A DNA stretch of 64,000 nucleotides from Alphaproteobacteria bacterium (lineage in GTDB: Bacteria > Pseudomonadota > Alphaproteobacteria > SP197). The position numbers and the translations under genes are program-made. Positions 44,884 through 54,104 of this stretch are shown here, piece by piece. Under the pieces are notes generated by a model. The model saw nothing but the letters and a program-made list of their open reading frames with translations. It was not told the DNA's origin and searched no databases. Positions within the stretch are counted from its first letter, which is position 1. Each line of letters starts with the position of its first letter. The stretch is taken from positions 1-64,000 of the forward strand of contig VGDP01000006.1 in assembly GCA_016869675.1 (NCBI GenBank), read 5' to 3'.

Positions 44884-45234
44884 CTAACCGACCGGGCGCT
44901 CGCGGGCTCGTGCGCCGAGGCGCGCACCGGTCGCCGGATGGTCCCGGGTCATGTAACGCCGTCCGGGGATGCCGGCCTCGCCCCAGGCGTCGTAGCCCGC
45001 GCGGCGCAGCACGGGCGCGGCCTGGCCGAGGACGGCGAGGTCATGGACCTCGGGCAGCAGGTCGAGGATCGGTCTGGCGGCGATACCGGGGATCGGCGTG
45101 GACCTGATGTGGTGGAGGCGGACGATGCTGTCGCCCATGTTGGCGACCAGCCTGGCCGTCTCGGCGGCGGCACGGTCCGCCCAGCGGGGATCGTGGGGCA
45201 CGAGACGCACGGCGATAGGCGGCGGCACGGGCAT
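44884..45234 (-). pseudogene. GrpB/UPF0157-like nucleotidyltransferase-fold protein, C-terminally truncated
   Basis: VRLVPHDPRWADRAAAETARL...LHHIRSTPIPGIAARPILDLLPEVHDLAVLGQAAPVLRRAGYDAWGEAGIPGRRYMTRD then degenerate tail and stop. Confidence 0.7.
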
Positions 45235-45243
45235 CGAGCTCGG

Positions 45244-45906
45244 CTAGCGGTACCCTACGGCGACGGCGGTGATGGCGAGCCCGACGGCGGCCTGGGTCGG
45301 GTCGACCACCGGCACGCCGAGCGCCGCCTGCACCTCGGCGCGGTAATCCGCCATGCCGGCGCAGCCCATGACGATCACGTCCGCCCCCTTCTCGTAGCGC
45401 AGCCGCGTGCCCACCTCGATCATGCGCACGCGGGTGCGCTCGGCGTCCGCCAGCTCGACCACGCCCATGTCGAGTGCGATCGACCCGGTTAACCGCTCGG
45501 CGATGCCCAGCGTGCGTGCCATGCGCACTTGACGCGCCACCGAGGCCGGGCGGATCGCGATGATGCCGACGCGTTCGCCCAGGTTGAGCGCTGTCGTCAA
45601 CCCGGCCTCGCCGATGCCGATGACCGGGTGCCGTGTGGTCTCGCGCGCGGCGTGCAGGCCGGGGTCCGAGAAGCACGCGATGATGAAGGCGGCCGACCGG
45701 TTGTCCTCGCGCGCGATCAGGGCGCACAGCGGCGGCACCACCTCGGCGATGTGGCGCGCGGTCTCGATGCCCCGCGGGCCCTCGGCCAGGGTGGCGCAGT
45801 CGATCGTGGGCCCGCCTTCGCGCCGCAAGGGCTCGACCGCCCGGTCCATGGCGTCGGTGACGCCCTGGCTCGAATTTGGGTTGATCACCAGGATGCGAGA
45901 GGTCAT
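45244..45906 (-). CDS. Asp/Glu/hydantoin racemase family protein
   Basis: ILVINPNSSQGVTDAMDRAVEPLR...FIIACFSDPGLHAARE...VIVMGCAGMADYRAEVQAALGVPVVDPTQAAVGLA. Confidence 0.9.
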   Translation of the reverse strand: MTSRILVINPNSSQGVTDAMDRAVEPLRREGGPTIDCATLAEGPRGIETARHIAEVVPPLCALIAREDNRSAAFIIACFSDPGLHAARETTRHPVIGIGEAGLTTALNLGERVGIIAIRPASVARQVRMARTLGIAERLTGSIALDMGVVELADAERTRVRMIEVGTRLRYEKGADVIVMGCAGMADYRAEVQAALGVPVVDPTQAAVGLAITAVAVGYR

Positions 45907-45913
45907 GGGCGCC

Positions 45914-46267
45914 TTATTCGGTCGTTCTCGAGGGAATGAGCGGGGCAAGCCGATGGACAAGCCGTGGCACGTCCTTGGTAACAGCATGCCAGACTTCTCG
46001 ATCGTCGAAGTCGTCGTAACCATGGATCAATCGATCGCGCATACCCGCGATGCGCTTCCATGGAACGTCCTCGTGGGTCATTCGAAAGCTATCGCTCGGG
46101 CGCTTGACGGCTTTGCCGATGATCAGGAGCTGGAACAGCACAGGGGACCGGAGCTTCTCGTCGCGCCGGAGATCGTCCTCGGCGAGACCCGCCATGAACG
46201 ACGCGACGCTCTTGCTGGCACCGACGACGTCCAGCACGGTCGCAAGATCACGCGGCGTAGACGACAC
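45914..46267 (-). CDS. HepT-like (DUF86) ribonuclease toxin
   Basis: RX4HXY motif R-DRLI-H-GY; LFQLLIIGKAVKRPSDSFR...DVPWKRIAGMRDRLIHGYDDFD. Confidence 0.88.
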   Translation of the reverse strand: MSSTPRDLATVLDVVGASKSVASFMAGLAEDDLRRDEKLRSPVLFQLLIIGKAVKRPSDSFRMTHEDVPWKRIAGMRDRLIHGYDDFDDREVWHAVTKDVPRLVHRLAPLIPSRTTE

Positions 46268-46577
46268 GGGCGGACCCCAGAATGTCGGCGCGGGGGATCC
46301 AGTTCTTGCTGTGCTCGACCGCTCGTCGCGTCACGAGATCGACCGGGCGACCGAAGACCTCGGCCAGATCCTCCTGCGCGCCGATGTGGTCCCACAGGCT
46401 CCAACGCGCTTCGGGATCGAACGTGACCAGCAGGTCCTCATCGCTGGCGGGCCCAGGTTTGCCGCGGGCGAACGAGCCGAACAGGGCGAGTTCGGTGATG
46501 CACCAGCGCCGGCAATCCTCGAGCAGGCGCTCGACGCACGTGCCCGGTGGCAGGTCGCGCGGACCGGGCGTCTTCAT
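46248..46577 (-). CDS. MntA-like minimal nucleotidyltransferase antitoxin
   Basis: ALFGSFARGKPGPASDEDLLVTFDPEARWSLWDHIGAQEDLAEVFGRPVDLVT; overlaps hepT by 20 bp. Confidence 0.88.
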   Translation of the reverse strand: MKTPGPRDLPPGTCVERLLEDCRRWCITELALFGSFARGKPGPASDEDLLVTFDPEARWSLWDHIGAQEDLAEVFGRPVDLVTRRAVEHSKNWIPRADILGSARVVYAA

Positions 46578-47509
46578 GCTGGCGGCACCACGCCGGTCTG
46601 GGACGTGATCAGCCCGTAGTGCTCGATGCGCCGGTGGGCGGCGAAGTTGAACACGGTCTCCTTTATGTAGCGGCCGGCGTCCAGGTCGCAGTCGTAGACG
46701 ATCAGCTCGTCGCCCTCGGTCATGGCCTGGGCGACGATCTCGCCAGTAGGGGCGACGATGCAGCTGCCGGCCATCATGTCCACGCCTTCCTCGGCTCCGG
46801 CCTTGGCGACGCCGACCACCCAGGTGCCGTTCTGGTAGGCGCCGGCCTGCATGGACATCTGGTTGTGCATCATGCGCAGGTGTTCGGATTCGCGCGCCAC
46901 CGCGTTGCGCACCGGCGTGTTGTAGCCGAGCGCCACCAGCTCGACCCCCTGCAGGCCCATGACGCGGAACGTCTCGGGCCAGCGGCGGTCGTTGCAGATG
47001 CACATGCCCAGGATGCCGCCCATGGCGCGGAACACCGGAAAGCCCAGGTCGCCCGGCTCGAAGTAGCGCTTCTCCAGGTGCTGCCAGGGGCGCTTCGGGT
47101 CGAACTCGGCGTGCCCGGGCAGGTGCACCTTGCGGTAGCGGCCGACGATAGCCCCTGAGGCGTCGACCAGGATCGCGGTGTTGAAGTGGCGCACGCGGCC
47201 GGCCTCGCGCACCCGTTCGGCGTAGCCGAGATAGAAGCCGAGCCCGAGCCGGCGCGCCGCATCGAACAGCGGCTGGACCTCGGGGTTCGGCATGATTGCC
47301 TCGAAGAAGCGGTCGACCTCGGCCTGATCGGTGATGAACCAGCGCGGGAAGAACGTGGTCAGCGCCAGTTCCGGGAACACCACGAAGCCGGCGCCCTTGG
47401 CGTGCGCCTTCTCCATCAAGGCGACCATGCGGCCGACCGCTTGGCTGCGCGGTTCGTCGCGCGCGATGGGGCCGAGCTGGGCGCCGGCGACCGTGAGGAC
47501 GCGGGTCAT
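46574..47509 (-). CDS. nitrilase-superfamily N-carbamoyl-(D-)amino-acid hydrolase
   Basis: VVFPELALTTFFPRWF...GRYRKVHLPGHAEFDPKRPWQHLEKRYFEPGDLGFPVF...ILGMCICNDRRWPETFRV. Confidence 0.92.
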   Translation of the reverse strand: MTRVLTVAGAQLGPIARDEPRSQAVGRMVALMEKAHAKGAGFVVFPELALTTFFPRWFITDQAEVDRFFEAIMPNPEVQPLFDAARRLGLGFYLGYAERVREAGRVRHFNTAILVDASGAIVGRYRKVHLPGHAEFDPKRPWQHLEKRYFEPGDLGFPVFRAMGGILGMCICNDRRWPETFRVMGLQGVELVALGYNTPVRNAVARESEHLRMMHNQMSMQAGAYQNGTWVVGVAKAGAEEGVDMMAGSCIVAPTGEIVAQAMTEGDELIVYDCDLDAGRYIKETVFNFAAHRRIEHYGLITSQTGVVPPA

Positions 47510-48927
47510 GAAGCCTCCGTCATTCGAGCAAGCGGCCCGGGCACGCCGCACGGCAGGAATTGGCCACGCCCCGGCTCGGCCAGGACCTTGCCTTCGTCCG
47601 CGACGATCGCACCGCCGGCGATCACGGTCACGGGCCAGCCGGTGACACGGCGGCCTTCGTAGGGCGTGTAGCCCACGTTGTCGTGCAGCAGGGCGGCGGT
47701 CACGGTAACGACGCGCGCCGGGTCCCAGATCGCGATGTCGGCGTCCGCGCCCGGCGTGATGGTGCCCTTGCGCGGGTAGAGGCCGTAGAGCTTGGCGTGG
47801 TTGGTCGCGGTCACGGCGACGAAGCGTTCCAGCGTCATGCGCCCCGTGACGACGCCCTCGGAGAACAAGAGTGGCAGGCGCAGTTCCAACCCCGGCACGC
47901 CGTTGGCCACGGTCTTGAACGGCGCGTCCGGGCCCTTGGCCAACTTGCCAGTGACGTCGTAGCGGTAAGGCGCATGGTCCGACGAATAGACGTCGAGCGT
48001 GCCGTCGATCAGGGCGCGCCACACGTGGTCCTGGTTCGCCGCCTCGCGCGGCGGCGGGCTGCACATGTACTTAGCGCCCTCGAAGCCGGGGCGGTCCAGA
48101 TCGGCGGCGGTCAGGAACAGGTACTGCGGGCACGTCTCGCCGTGCACGGCCAGGCCCTCGGCGCGCGCCCAGCGGATCTGCTCGATCGCCGCCGCCGCCG
48201 AGACGTGGACGATCAGCACGGGCACGCCGGCGATCTCGGCCAGCGTGATGGCGCGATGGGTCGCCTCGCGCTCGGCCTGGGGCGTGTGCGCGACGGCGTG
48301 ATACTTGGGCGCGGACCGGCCCGCGGCCAGCAGCTTCTCGGTCAGCCACTGGATCACGTCGTGGTTCTCGGCGTGGATCATGACCAGCGCGCGCTCGCGC
48401 CGCGCCAGGTCGAGCACCTCGAGCACCTGGCGGTCGTCGAGCCTGAGCCGCTCGTAGGTCATGTAGATCTTGAACGACGTGAAGCCGTCGCGGATCAGCA
48501 CCGGCAGGTCCTGCCCCAGCACGCTGGGCGTCGGGTCCGACACGATCAGGTGGTAGGCGTAGTCGATGTAGGACTTGCCGCGCGCCTCGGCGTGATAGTC
48601 CTCGACCACTTGGCGCAGGCTCTGACCACGGTGCTGGCAGGCGAACGGGATGAACGTGGTGGTGCCGCCCATCAGCGCCGAGAGCGAGCCCGACGCGAAG
48701 TCGTCCGCCGTGCGTAGACCGAACGACGAGGCCTGGGCGATGTGGCAGTGGCTGTCGATACCGCCGGGCAGCACCAGCCGGCCGCGCGCGTCGATCTCGC
48801 GCGTGCCCTTGCCCAGGTCCGCGCCCAGGGCGGCGATGCGCCCGCCACGCACGCCCACGTCGCACGGCGCCGTGTCGCCGGCCGTGGCGACTGTGCCGCC
48901 GCGGATCACCAGATCGAAGTCCGCCAT
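47506..48927 (-). CDS. dihydropyrimidinase/D-hydantoinase
   Basis: DLVIRGGTVATAGD...LPGGIDSHCHIAQ...GFTSFKIYMTYERLRL...VMIHAENHDVI...VYSSDHAPY. Confidence 0.93.
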   Translation of the reverse strand: MADFDLVIRGGTVATAGDTAPCDVGVRGGRIAALGADLGKGTREIDARGRLVLPGGIDSHCHIAQASSFGLRTADDFASGSLSALMGGTTTFIPFACQHRGQSLRQVVEDYHAEARGKSYIDYAYHLIVSDPTPSVLGQDLPVLIRDGFTSFKIYMTYERLRLDDRQVLEVLDLARRERALVMIHAENHDVIQWLTEKLLAAGRSAPKYHAVAHTPQAEREATHRAITLAEIAGVPVLIVHVSAAAAIEQIRWARAEGLAVHGETCPQYLFLTAADLDRPGFEGAKYMCSPPPREAANQDHVWRALIDGTLDVYSSDHAPYRYDVTGKLAKGPDAPFKTVANGVPGLELRLPLLFSEGVVTGRMTLERFVAVTATNHAKLYGLYPRKGTITPGADADIAIWDPARVVTVTAALLHDNVGYTPYEGRRVTGWPVTVIAGGAIVADEGKVLAEPGRGQFLPCGVPGPLARMTEAS

Positions 48928-49620
48928 CAACGCTCCCGCCCGTGACGGTTGGTAGTTAGGCAGGCCGGGGACGCATCGGTCAATGCGCCGTCCGCCGGGC
49001 AAACCTGATCCCACAGCGCCCGGACGCGCGCCACGTCGGCGGTATGCTCGGCGCGGTAGCGTACCGCCGTCTGGGCCAGGGCGTCCCGCCACGCGGGAAG
49101 GCCGGCGCCGTCGAGCGCGCTACCCGGCGTGGCCGGATGCTGGAGGATTATGCGGCGCACCGACGCGGTGTCCGGCGCCGCCTTGAAGTGGCCGGGCTCC
49201 CAGAAAAAGGTCATGCGTCCGTCCGTGTCTCCGGCGGCGGGGATGGGCTCGGTGGTCCACGGGTTGTACGCGATGAAATCGTAGAGCGCGAGCGGCGCGT
49301 CGGCGGGCGCGGAACGCAGCCGGTCCACCAGGGCGACCAGATCGCGCCGCTAGGCGTGGAGTGCCGGTCCCAGGCCGGCCACGCGCAGGCCTTCGAGGGT
49401 GTCCGCGTGGTAGGGATACGTCAGCACGACGACCGCGATGCCGCGCGCCCGCGCATCCTCGATCAGGCGTGCGAGGAACGGGAAGCGCCAGTGGTGTGTG
49501 GCCGGGCACGCGGCGAGCACCGCACCCTCGCGCGCGAAGCGGCGCAGGTTCTCGAGGTTCTTGAACGCGGCGATGGCAGCATGGCCGTCGCGCGCCAGAT
49601 CGGGCTCCATGGACGCGAGT
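48927..49620 (-). pseudogene. SGNH/AlgX-like acyltransferase-partner protein, 5'-truncated with internal stop
   Basis: EGAVLAACPATHHWRFPFLARLIEDARARGIAVVVLTYPYHADTLEGLRVAGLGPALHA-stop-RRDLVALVDRLRSAPADAPLALYDFIAYNPWTTEPIP: same frame split by TAG at 49350-49352; 5' end lost at the repeat at 49621. Confidence 0.65.
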
Positions 49621-49809
49621 GTGAAATCGCGCCCAACTTTGACCCCACCCCTTAAGCTTCGTAACCGGTTGCGTTCGTTGGAGAAAAGCTGATTCAGGTG
49701 GGGTCGCGTTTCGCGTCCAACCGTAGCCCCACCCGGGCACTCGATTCGACACTTCCATCAATGACTCAGCACCATATGATGGTGGGGTCACAGTTGGGCG
49801 CGATTTCAC
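49621..49809 (+). mobile_element. 189-bp MITE-like element, copy 1
   Basis: Begins GTGAAATCGCGCCCAACTTTGACCCCACC and ends GGTGGGGTCACAGTTGGGCGCGATTTCAC (about 29-bp TIR); reverse complement matches copy 2 at all but one position read. Confidence 0.9.
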
Positions 49810-49845
49810 AGACAAGAGCGGTATCCACAGACGGTGGTCGTCCTC

Positions 49846-51018
49846 ATGAAGATCGCGAAGCTCGAAGCCATTCCCGTCCGTATTCCCTACCGGCGGATCG
49901 AGGCGTCGTCGTTGATCGCGCGCGGTGGCATCACGGACGTCCTGGTCAAGATCACGACCGAGGACGGGATAGTGGGGTGGGGCGAATGCACCCGGGCCGC
50001 CGATGCCGCTGGCATCGAGAGCGCTGTGAAAGCTATGGCGCCCCTCGTGCTGGGGCGCAGCGCATGGGACAAGGAGAGAATCCACCGCGATCTAGCGGTG
50101 ACAGCGCTGTGGGCGTTTCAGCCCATGACCGGCAATTTCGCATTTGCCGGTATCGACATGGCGCTGTGGGACGCTTGTGGCAAGGCTGTCGGGCAGCCGC
50201 TTTACAGGTTGATCGGCGGGGCTATGCGCGAGGAGGTCGACTACTTCTACTACATGGAATGGGGCACGCCGGACGAGGTGGCACGCCAAGGACGCGATGG
50301 CCGCGAGCGCGGATACACGTGTTTCTACATCAAGGCGGGCGTCGATGAGAAACGCGAGGAAAGCATGCTCGAGGCCCTGCGCGATTCGATCGGGCCCGAG
50401 TGCCGGATCCGTATCGACGTCAACCAGGCATGGGACGTTCCGACAGCGCTGCGCCTCCTGAAGCGTTGGCACGAGCGCTTCACCCTCGATTTCGTCGAGG
50501 CGCCCGTGCGCATCGACCCGGTGGAGAACAACCTGGACCTAATGAAGCGCCTGGACGTGCCGATCTGCGTCAACGAAGGACTGTGGCGCGAGGCCGATGC
50601 CTGGCGCATCGTCAAATCCCGCTGCGGGCACTATCTTTGCTTTTCACCCTACTGGGTGGGATCGATCGCGCGATTCCATATGTTCTGCCACGCGGCCCAC
50701 CAGGAGGGCTGGCTGGTGTGCAAACACACCCACGGCGAGTTCGGGCTCGCGGCCGCCGCCGGACAGCATCTCATGCTGACGATTCCCAACGCCTGTCTCG
50801 GCCATCAGCAGACCGCGCAGATGATGGCAGACGACGTGCTGACCGAGGCGATCCCGATCGCGGCATCTCCCCGCTGGGGTCACATCGAACGGCCCGGCCT
50901 AGGCGTGGATGTGGACGAAGACAAGGTCGCCCGCTACCACGCGGACTACCGCGCTCAAGGGGATTTCAAGCCCTATCCTGCCGGGCTCGCGGCCGGCGCG
51001 GCGCCGAGGCGGGTATAG
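49846..51018 (+). CDS. mandelate racemase/muconate lactonizing enzyme-type (enolase superfamily) dehydratase
   Basis: ILVKITTEDGIVGWGECTRA...AFAGIDMALWDACGKAVGQPLYRLIGG...RIRIDVNQAWD...FVEAPV. Confidence 0.92.
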   Translation: MKIAKLEAIPVRIPYRRIEASSLIARGGITDVLVKITTEDGIVGWGECTRAADAAGIESAVKAMAPLVLGRSAWDKERIHRDLAVTALWAFQPMTGNFAFAGIDMALWDACGKAVGQPLYRLIGGAMREEVDYFYYMEWGTPDEVARQGRDGRERGYTCFYIKAGVDEKREESMLEALRDSIGPECRIRIDVNQAWDVPTALRLLKRWHERFTLDFVEAPVRIDPVENNLDLMKRLDVPICVNEGLWREADAWRIVKSRCGHYLCFSPYWVGSIARFHMFCHAAHQEGWLVCKHTHGEFGLAAAAGQHLMLTIPNACLGHQQTAQMMADDVLTEAIPIAASPRWGHIERPGLGVDVDEDKVARYHADYRAQGDFKPYPAGLAAGAAPRRV

Positions 51019-51092
51019 CGACGGAACCCTCCAGGCCCGATCGCGCTGGGGTCGCCGACGGGTCCGCATCTTCACGTCGCGGGGGATCTACC

Positions 51093-51989
51093 ATGAATGT
51101 TCGTTGCGTCGTTGAACGTCCATCGTGGCTAGGCGAGGGACCAATGTGGTCGGCGGCCGAGGGCTGCCTCTACTGGACCGACGTGCCCTCATACCGCGTG
51201 CACCGTTGGTATCCGGCCAACGATCGTCACGATGTGTTCGAGACGCCCGAGATGGTGACTGCCCTGGCCCCGCGTAGACGTGACGGTCTCATCGCCGCGA
51301 CGACATCGGGGGTGGAGCTCTGGAACCCTGACACGGGACATCGCCGCCGGCTCGCCGCGCCCGAAAGCAATTTGCCTGGCAACCGATCAAACGACGGCAG
51401 ATGCGACCGCCAGGGCCGGTTCTGGCTCGGGACCATGGCCAACAATCTGAATCCTGACGGCACCGGGCGCGACCTGCTCGAGCGAAGCGGCCACCTATAC
51501 CGCATCGATGCCGATGGGGCGGCAACCCGGATGGATGGTCCCTTCGGCATCTGCAACACACTCGCTTGGAGTCCCGACGACCGCACGATGTATGTCGGCG
51601 ACTCCCTCGTCGGCCTCTATACCTACGACTTTGATCTCCCGAGCGGTTCGATCAGGTGCCGGCGGCCGTTCGCGATGACGGACGACTCCTCGCTCGGCGT
51701 CCCGGACGGCTCAGCCATCGACGCGGACGGGTACCTGTGGAACTGCCGCTGGGGCGGCGGCTGCGTTCTGCGCTGGACACCCGATGGCCGGCTCGACCGG
51801 CGCGTCGACCTACCGTGCGACCAGGTCACGAGCGCGGCGTTCGGTGGCAAGAACCTTGACGTACTCTATGTCACGACGGCTCGCCACGGCCTGAGCGAGG
51901 AGACGCTGGCACGCCAGCCGCTCGCGGGCGCGGTCTTCGCGATCGACGCCGGTGTGCGAGGGCTTCCCGATGTTCCCTTTGTCGGCTAG
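51093..51989 (+). CDS. SMP-30/gluconolactonase family protein
   Basis: LGEGPMWSAAEGCLYWTDVPSYRVHRW...NDGRCDRQGRFWLGTM...GICNTLAWSPDDRTMYVGDS...VPDGSAIDADGYLW. Confidence 0.93.
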   Translation: MNVRCVVERPSWLGEGPMWSAAEGCLYWTDVPSYRVHRWYPANDRHDVFETPEMVTALAPRRRDGLIAATTSGVELWNPDTGHRRRLAAPESNLPGNRSNDGRCDRQGRFWLGTMANNLNPDGTGRDLLERSGHLYRIDADGAATRMDGPFGICNTLAWSPDDRTMYVGDSLVGLYTYDFDLPSGSIRCRRPFAMTDDSSLGVPDGSAIDADGYLWNCRWGGGCVLRWTPDGRLDRRVDLPCDQVTSAAFGGKNLDVLYVTTARHGLSEETLARQPLAGAVFAIDAGVRGLPDVPFVG

Positions 51990-52086
51990 GCACTGGGAAC
52001 GTCAGAGCCCATATTGGCGCGGTCAGGACCGTGCTATCGTCAAGGCCAACGGCGTCAATTTCGACGCCGATCAAGGGAGGAAAAGA

Positions 52087-53223
52087 ATGAACCAAAAGAG
52101 CCTGGTGCACGTACGGACGCTGGCCTCGTTGCCGCGTCGCGACCTCTTGAAAGGCGGAACAGCATTGAGCGCCGCCGCGGCCTTCGGTCTGCGGGGCGGA
52201 TCGGCGCGCGCCGCCGGAGCGGTCTCGCTGTTCGGTTGGCAGGACTACGACGCGGGCCTGCGCGTCGGCGATTTCCTTCAACGCGAAGGAATAGAGGTCA
52301 ACCTAACGCCTATCGGCAACAACGACGAGATCATCAGCCGCCTCTCGGCAGGCGGCGCGGGACAGATCGACTTGGTGACCCCTTACATGGGTTATATCCC
52401 GTTCATGGTCGCAGCGGAGTTGTTGGAACCGATTGACGAGGCCCAGGTGCCGAATCTCGCGAACGTCCCGGAGGTGTTCCGGAACGATTCGAACGTCATT
52501 GTCAACGGGACGAGATACTCCGTGCCCTTCACGTGGGGATCGGGTCCGATGGCGTACGATCCCGCCGTCATCGCCACTCCGCCCGAATCCTGGATGGATG
52601 TCTTCAAGCCGGAGTACGCCGGCAAGGTCGGCATGATGGATGACCCCATCGGCAACCAAATGCTCGCCGCCATCCTCGCGACTGACGCCAAGGTGCCGAC
52701 GATGCTAACGCCCGAACAGCTCGACCAGGCGACCGCGTTCCTGATCAGGCTGAAGAAGGAGGCCGTTCGCCAGCTTGCGGTTAGCTGGGGCGAACTCGCC
52801 AACGCGCTCGCCCGGAGCGAGGTGGTCATCACCTTTAGCGGCGGCGAGTTTCTCAAAAAGTTCGCGGGCGACGCCGGCAAGGAGATCGAGTTCACCTATC
52901 CGAAGGAAGGCACCTTCGCCTGGCTCGACAGTTACTGCATCGCCAAGGGCGCGCCAAATATCGAGGCGGCGCACAAATGTGCGAACCATATCCTCGATGT
53001 CGAAGCCCAGGTCGCGTTCGGCGAGAAGACGTTCCAGGCCATCGTCGTGCCCGAAGCCGTCGACAAGTTGCAGCCCGCGACCCGCGCACTCTATCCTTAC
53101 GACAACCTGGCGGAGTTCGAGCAGAAGGCGAAATTTTTCCCCATGCCGCCGCTGGAACCCGACGGGACCCACGCGAGCTACGCTGACTGGCAGACTGCGT
53201 ACCAGAAGTTCAAGGCAGCCTGA
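52087..53223 (+). CDS. ABC transporter substrate-binding protein (PotD/spermidine-putrescine type)
   Basis: Tat-like LPRRDLLKGGTALSAAAAFGL; LFGWQDYDAGLRVGDFLQREGIEVNLTPIGNNDEIISRLSAGGAGQIDLVTP. Confidence 0.9.
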   Translation: MNQKSLVHVRTLASLPRRDLLKGGTALSAAAAFGLRGGSARAAGAVSLFGWQDYDAGLRVGDFLQREGIEVNLTPIGNNDEIISRLSAGGAGQIDLVTPYMGYIPFMVAAELLEPIDEAQVPNLANVPEVFRNDSNVIVNGTRYSVPFTWGSGPMAYDPAVIATPPESWMDVFKPEYAGKVGMMDDPIGNQMLAAILATDAKVPTMLTPEQLDQATAFLIRLKKEAVRQLAVSWGELANALARSEVVITFSGGEFLKKFAGDAGKEIEFTYPKEGTFAWLDSYCIAKGAPNIEAAHKCANHILDVEAQVAFGEKTFQAIVVPEAVDKLQPATRALYPYDNLAEFEQKAKFFPMPPLEPDGTHASYADWQTAYQKFKAA

Positions 53224-53235
53224 CCGTCGCTTGCG

Positions 53236-53264
53236 CCGGGAGCGGGCGCGCATCCCGCTCCCGG
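53236..53264 (+). promoter_or_regulatory. intercistronic stem-loop (11-bp perfect stem)
   Basis: CCGGGAGCGGG-cgcgcat-CCCGCTCCCGG right after the substrate-binding protein stop. Confidence 0.65.
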
Positions 53265-53312
53265 GGCCCACTCAGCGGCACGTTCATCGCATTGTGAAAG
53301 AGCACGTCGATA

Positions 53313-54104
53313 ATGCCCGAGCTCGCAGGCAAGGTCGCGATCGTGACGGGCGCCGCGTCCGGGATCGGGCGGGCGGGTGCTCGCGTGTTCGCGCGCGAAG
53401 GCGCCACAGTGGTCATAGCCGACATTGACGCGAATGCGGGCGAACGTGAGTGCCGAGAGCTCGGGCCCTCGTCCGCTTTCGAGTTGACCGACGTGCGCGA
53501 CACGGCGCAGGTCCAGCGCATGGTCACATCGACAGTCGCGCGCTTCGGCCGGATCGACGTGCTCTTTCACAATGCGATGAACGTGCCGCTGATCAACCGC
53601 GAGGACCGCCGGGCGACCGACCTGCCGGAGTCAACTTGGCGGGCGATCATCGACCTAGTCCTGACCGGCACCTTCCTTTGTTGCAAGTACGTGGGCCGCC
53701 AGATGCTAGCGCAAGGATCCGGTTCGATCGTGCTGACCGCCACGACCGATGCTCTGATCGGCCAAGCCGGGATCGACGGGTATACGGCGGCGAAGGGTGG
53801 AGTCGTTGCAATGACGCGATCCTTGGCCGCGGGGCTGTCGCCCGAGGGCGTGCGGGTCAACGCGGTCTGCCCCGGTTTCGTCGAGACGCCGCACCAGGCG
53901 CCGTTCCTCGGCGATCCTCAGGAGCGCCGCAAGTTCGAGGAGCTTCACCTGATGGGCGTCATGCAGCCCGAGGACATCGCGGAGTTCGCGACCTTCCTCG
54001 CCTCGGACCGGGCCAAGCGCGTGACCGGCGGGATCTTCCCGGTCGATTCGGGCTACACTGCATTCAAGGGCCTGCTCTCGCTCAAGGATTCGATCGCGCG
54101 CTGA
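53313..54104 (+). CDS. SDR family oxidoreductase
   Basis: GKVAIVTGAASGIGRAGARVFAREGATVVIADID...GYTAAKGGVVAMTRSLAAGLSPEGVRVNAVCPGFVETP. Confidence 0.95.
   Translation: MPELAGKVAIVTGAASGIGRAGARVFAREGATVVIADIDANAGERECRELGPSSAFELTDVRDTAQVQRMVTSTVARFGRIDVLFHNAMNVPLINREDRRATDLPESTWRAIIDLVLTGTFLCCKYVGRQMLAQGSGSIVLTATTDALIGQAGIDGYTAAKGGVVAMTRSLAAGLSPEGVRVNAVCPGFVETPHQAPFLGDPQERRKFEELHLMGVMQPEDIAEFATFLASDRAKRVTGGIFPVDSGYTAFKGLLSLKDSIAR

Noticed and set aside
49693-49809. Direct AGT at both outer borders of the MITE pair as a target-site duplication
   Set aside because: Only 3 bp, and joining the flanks does not restore either gene frame; not enough to claim a TSD.
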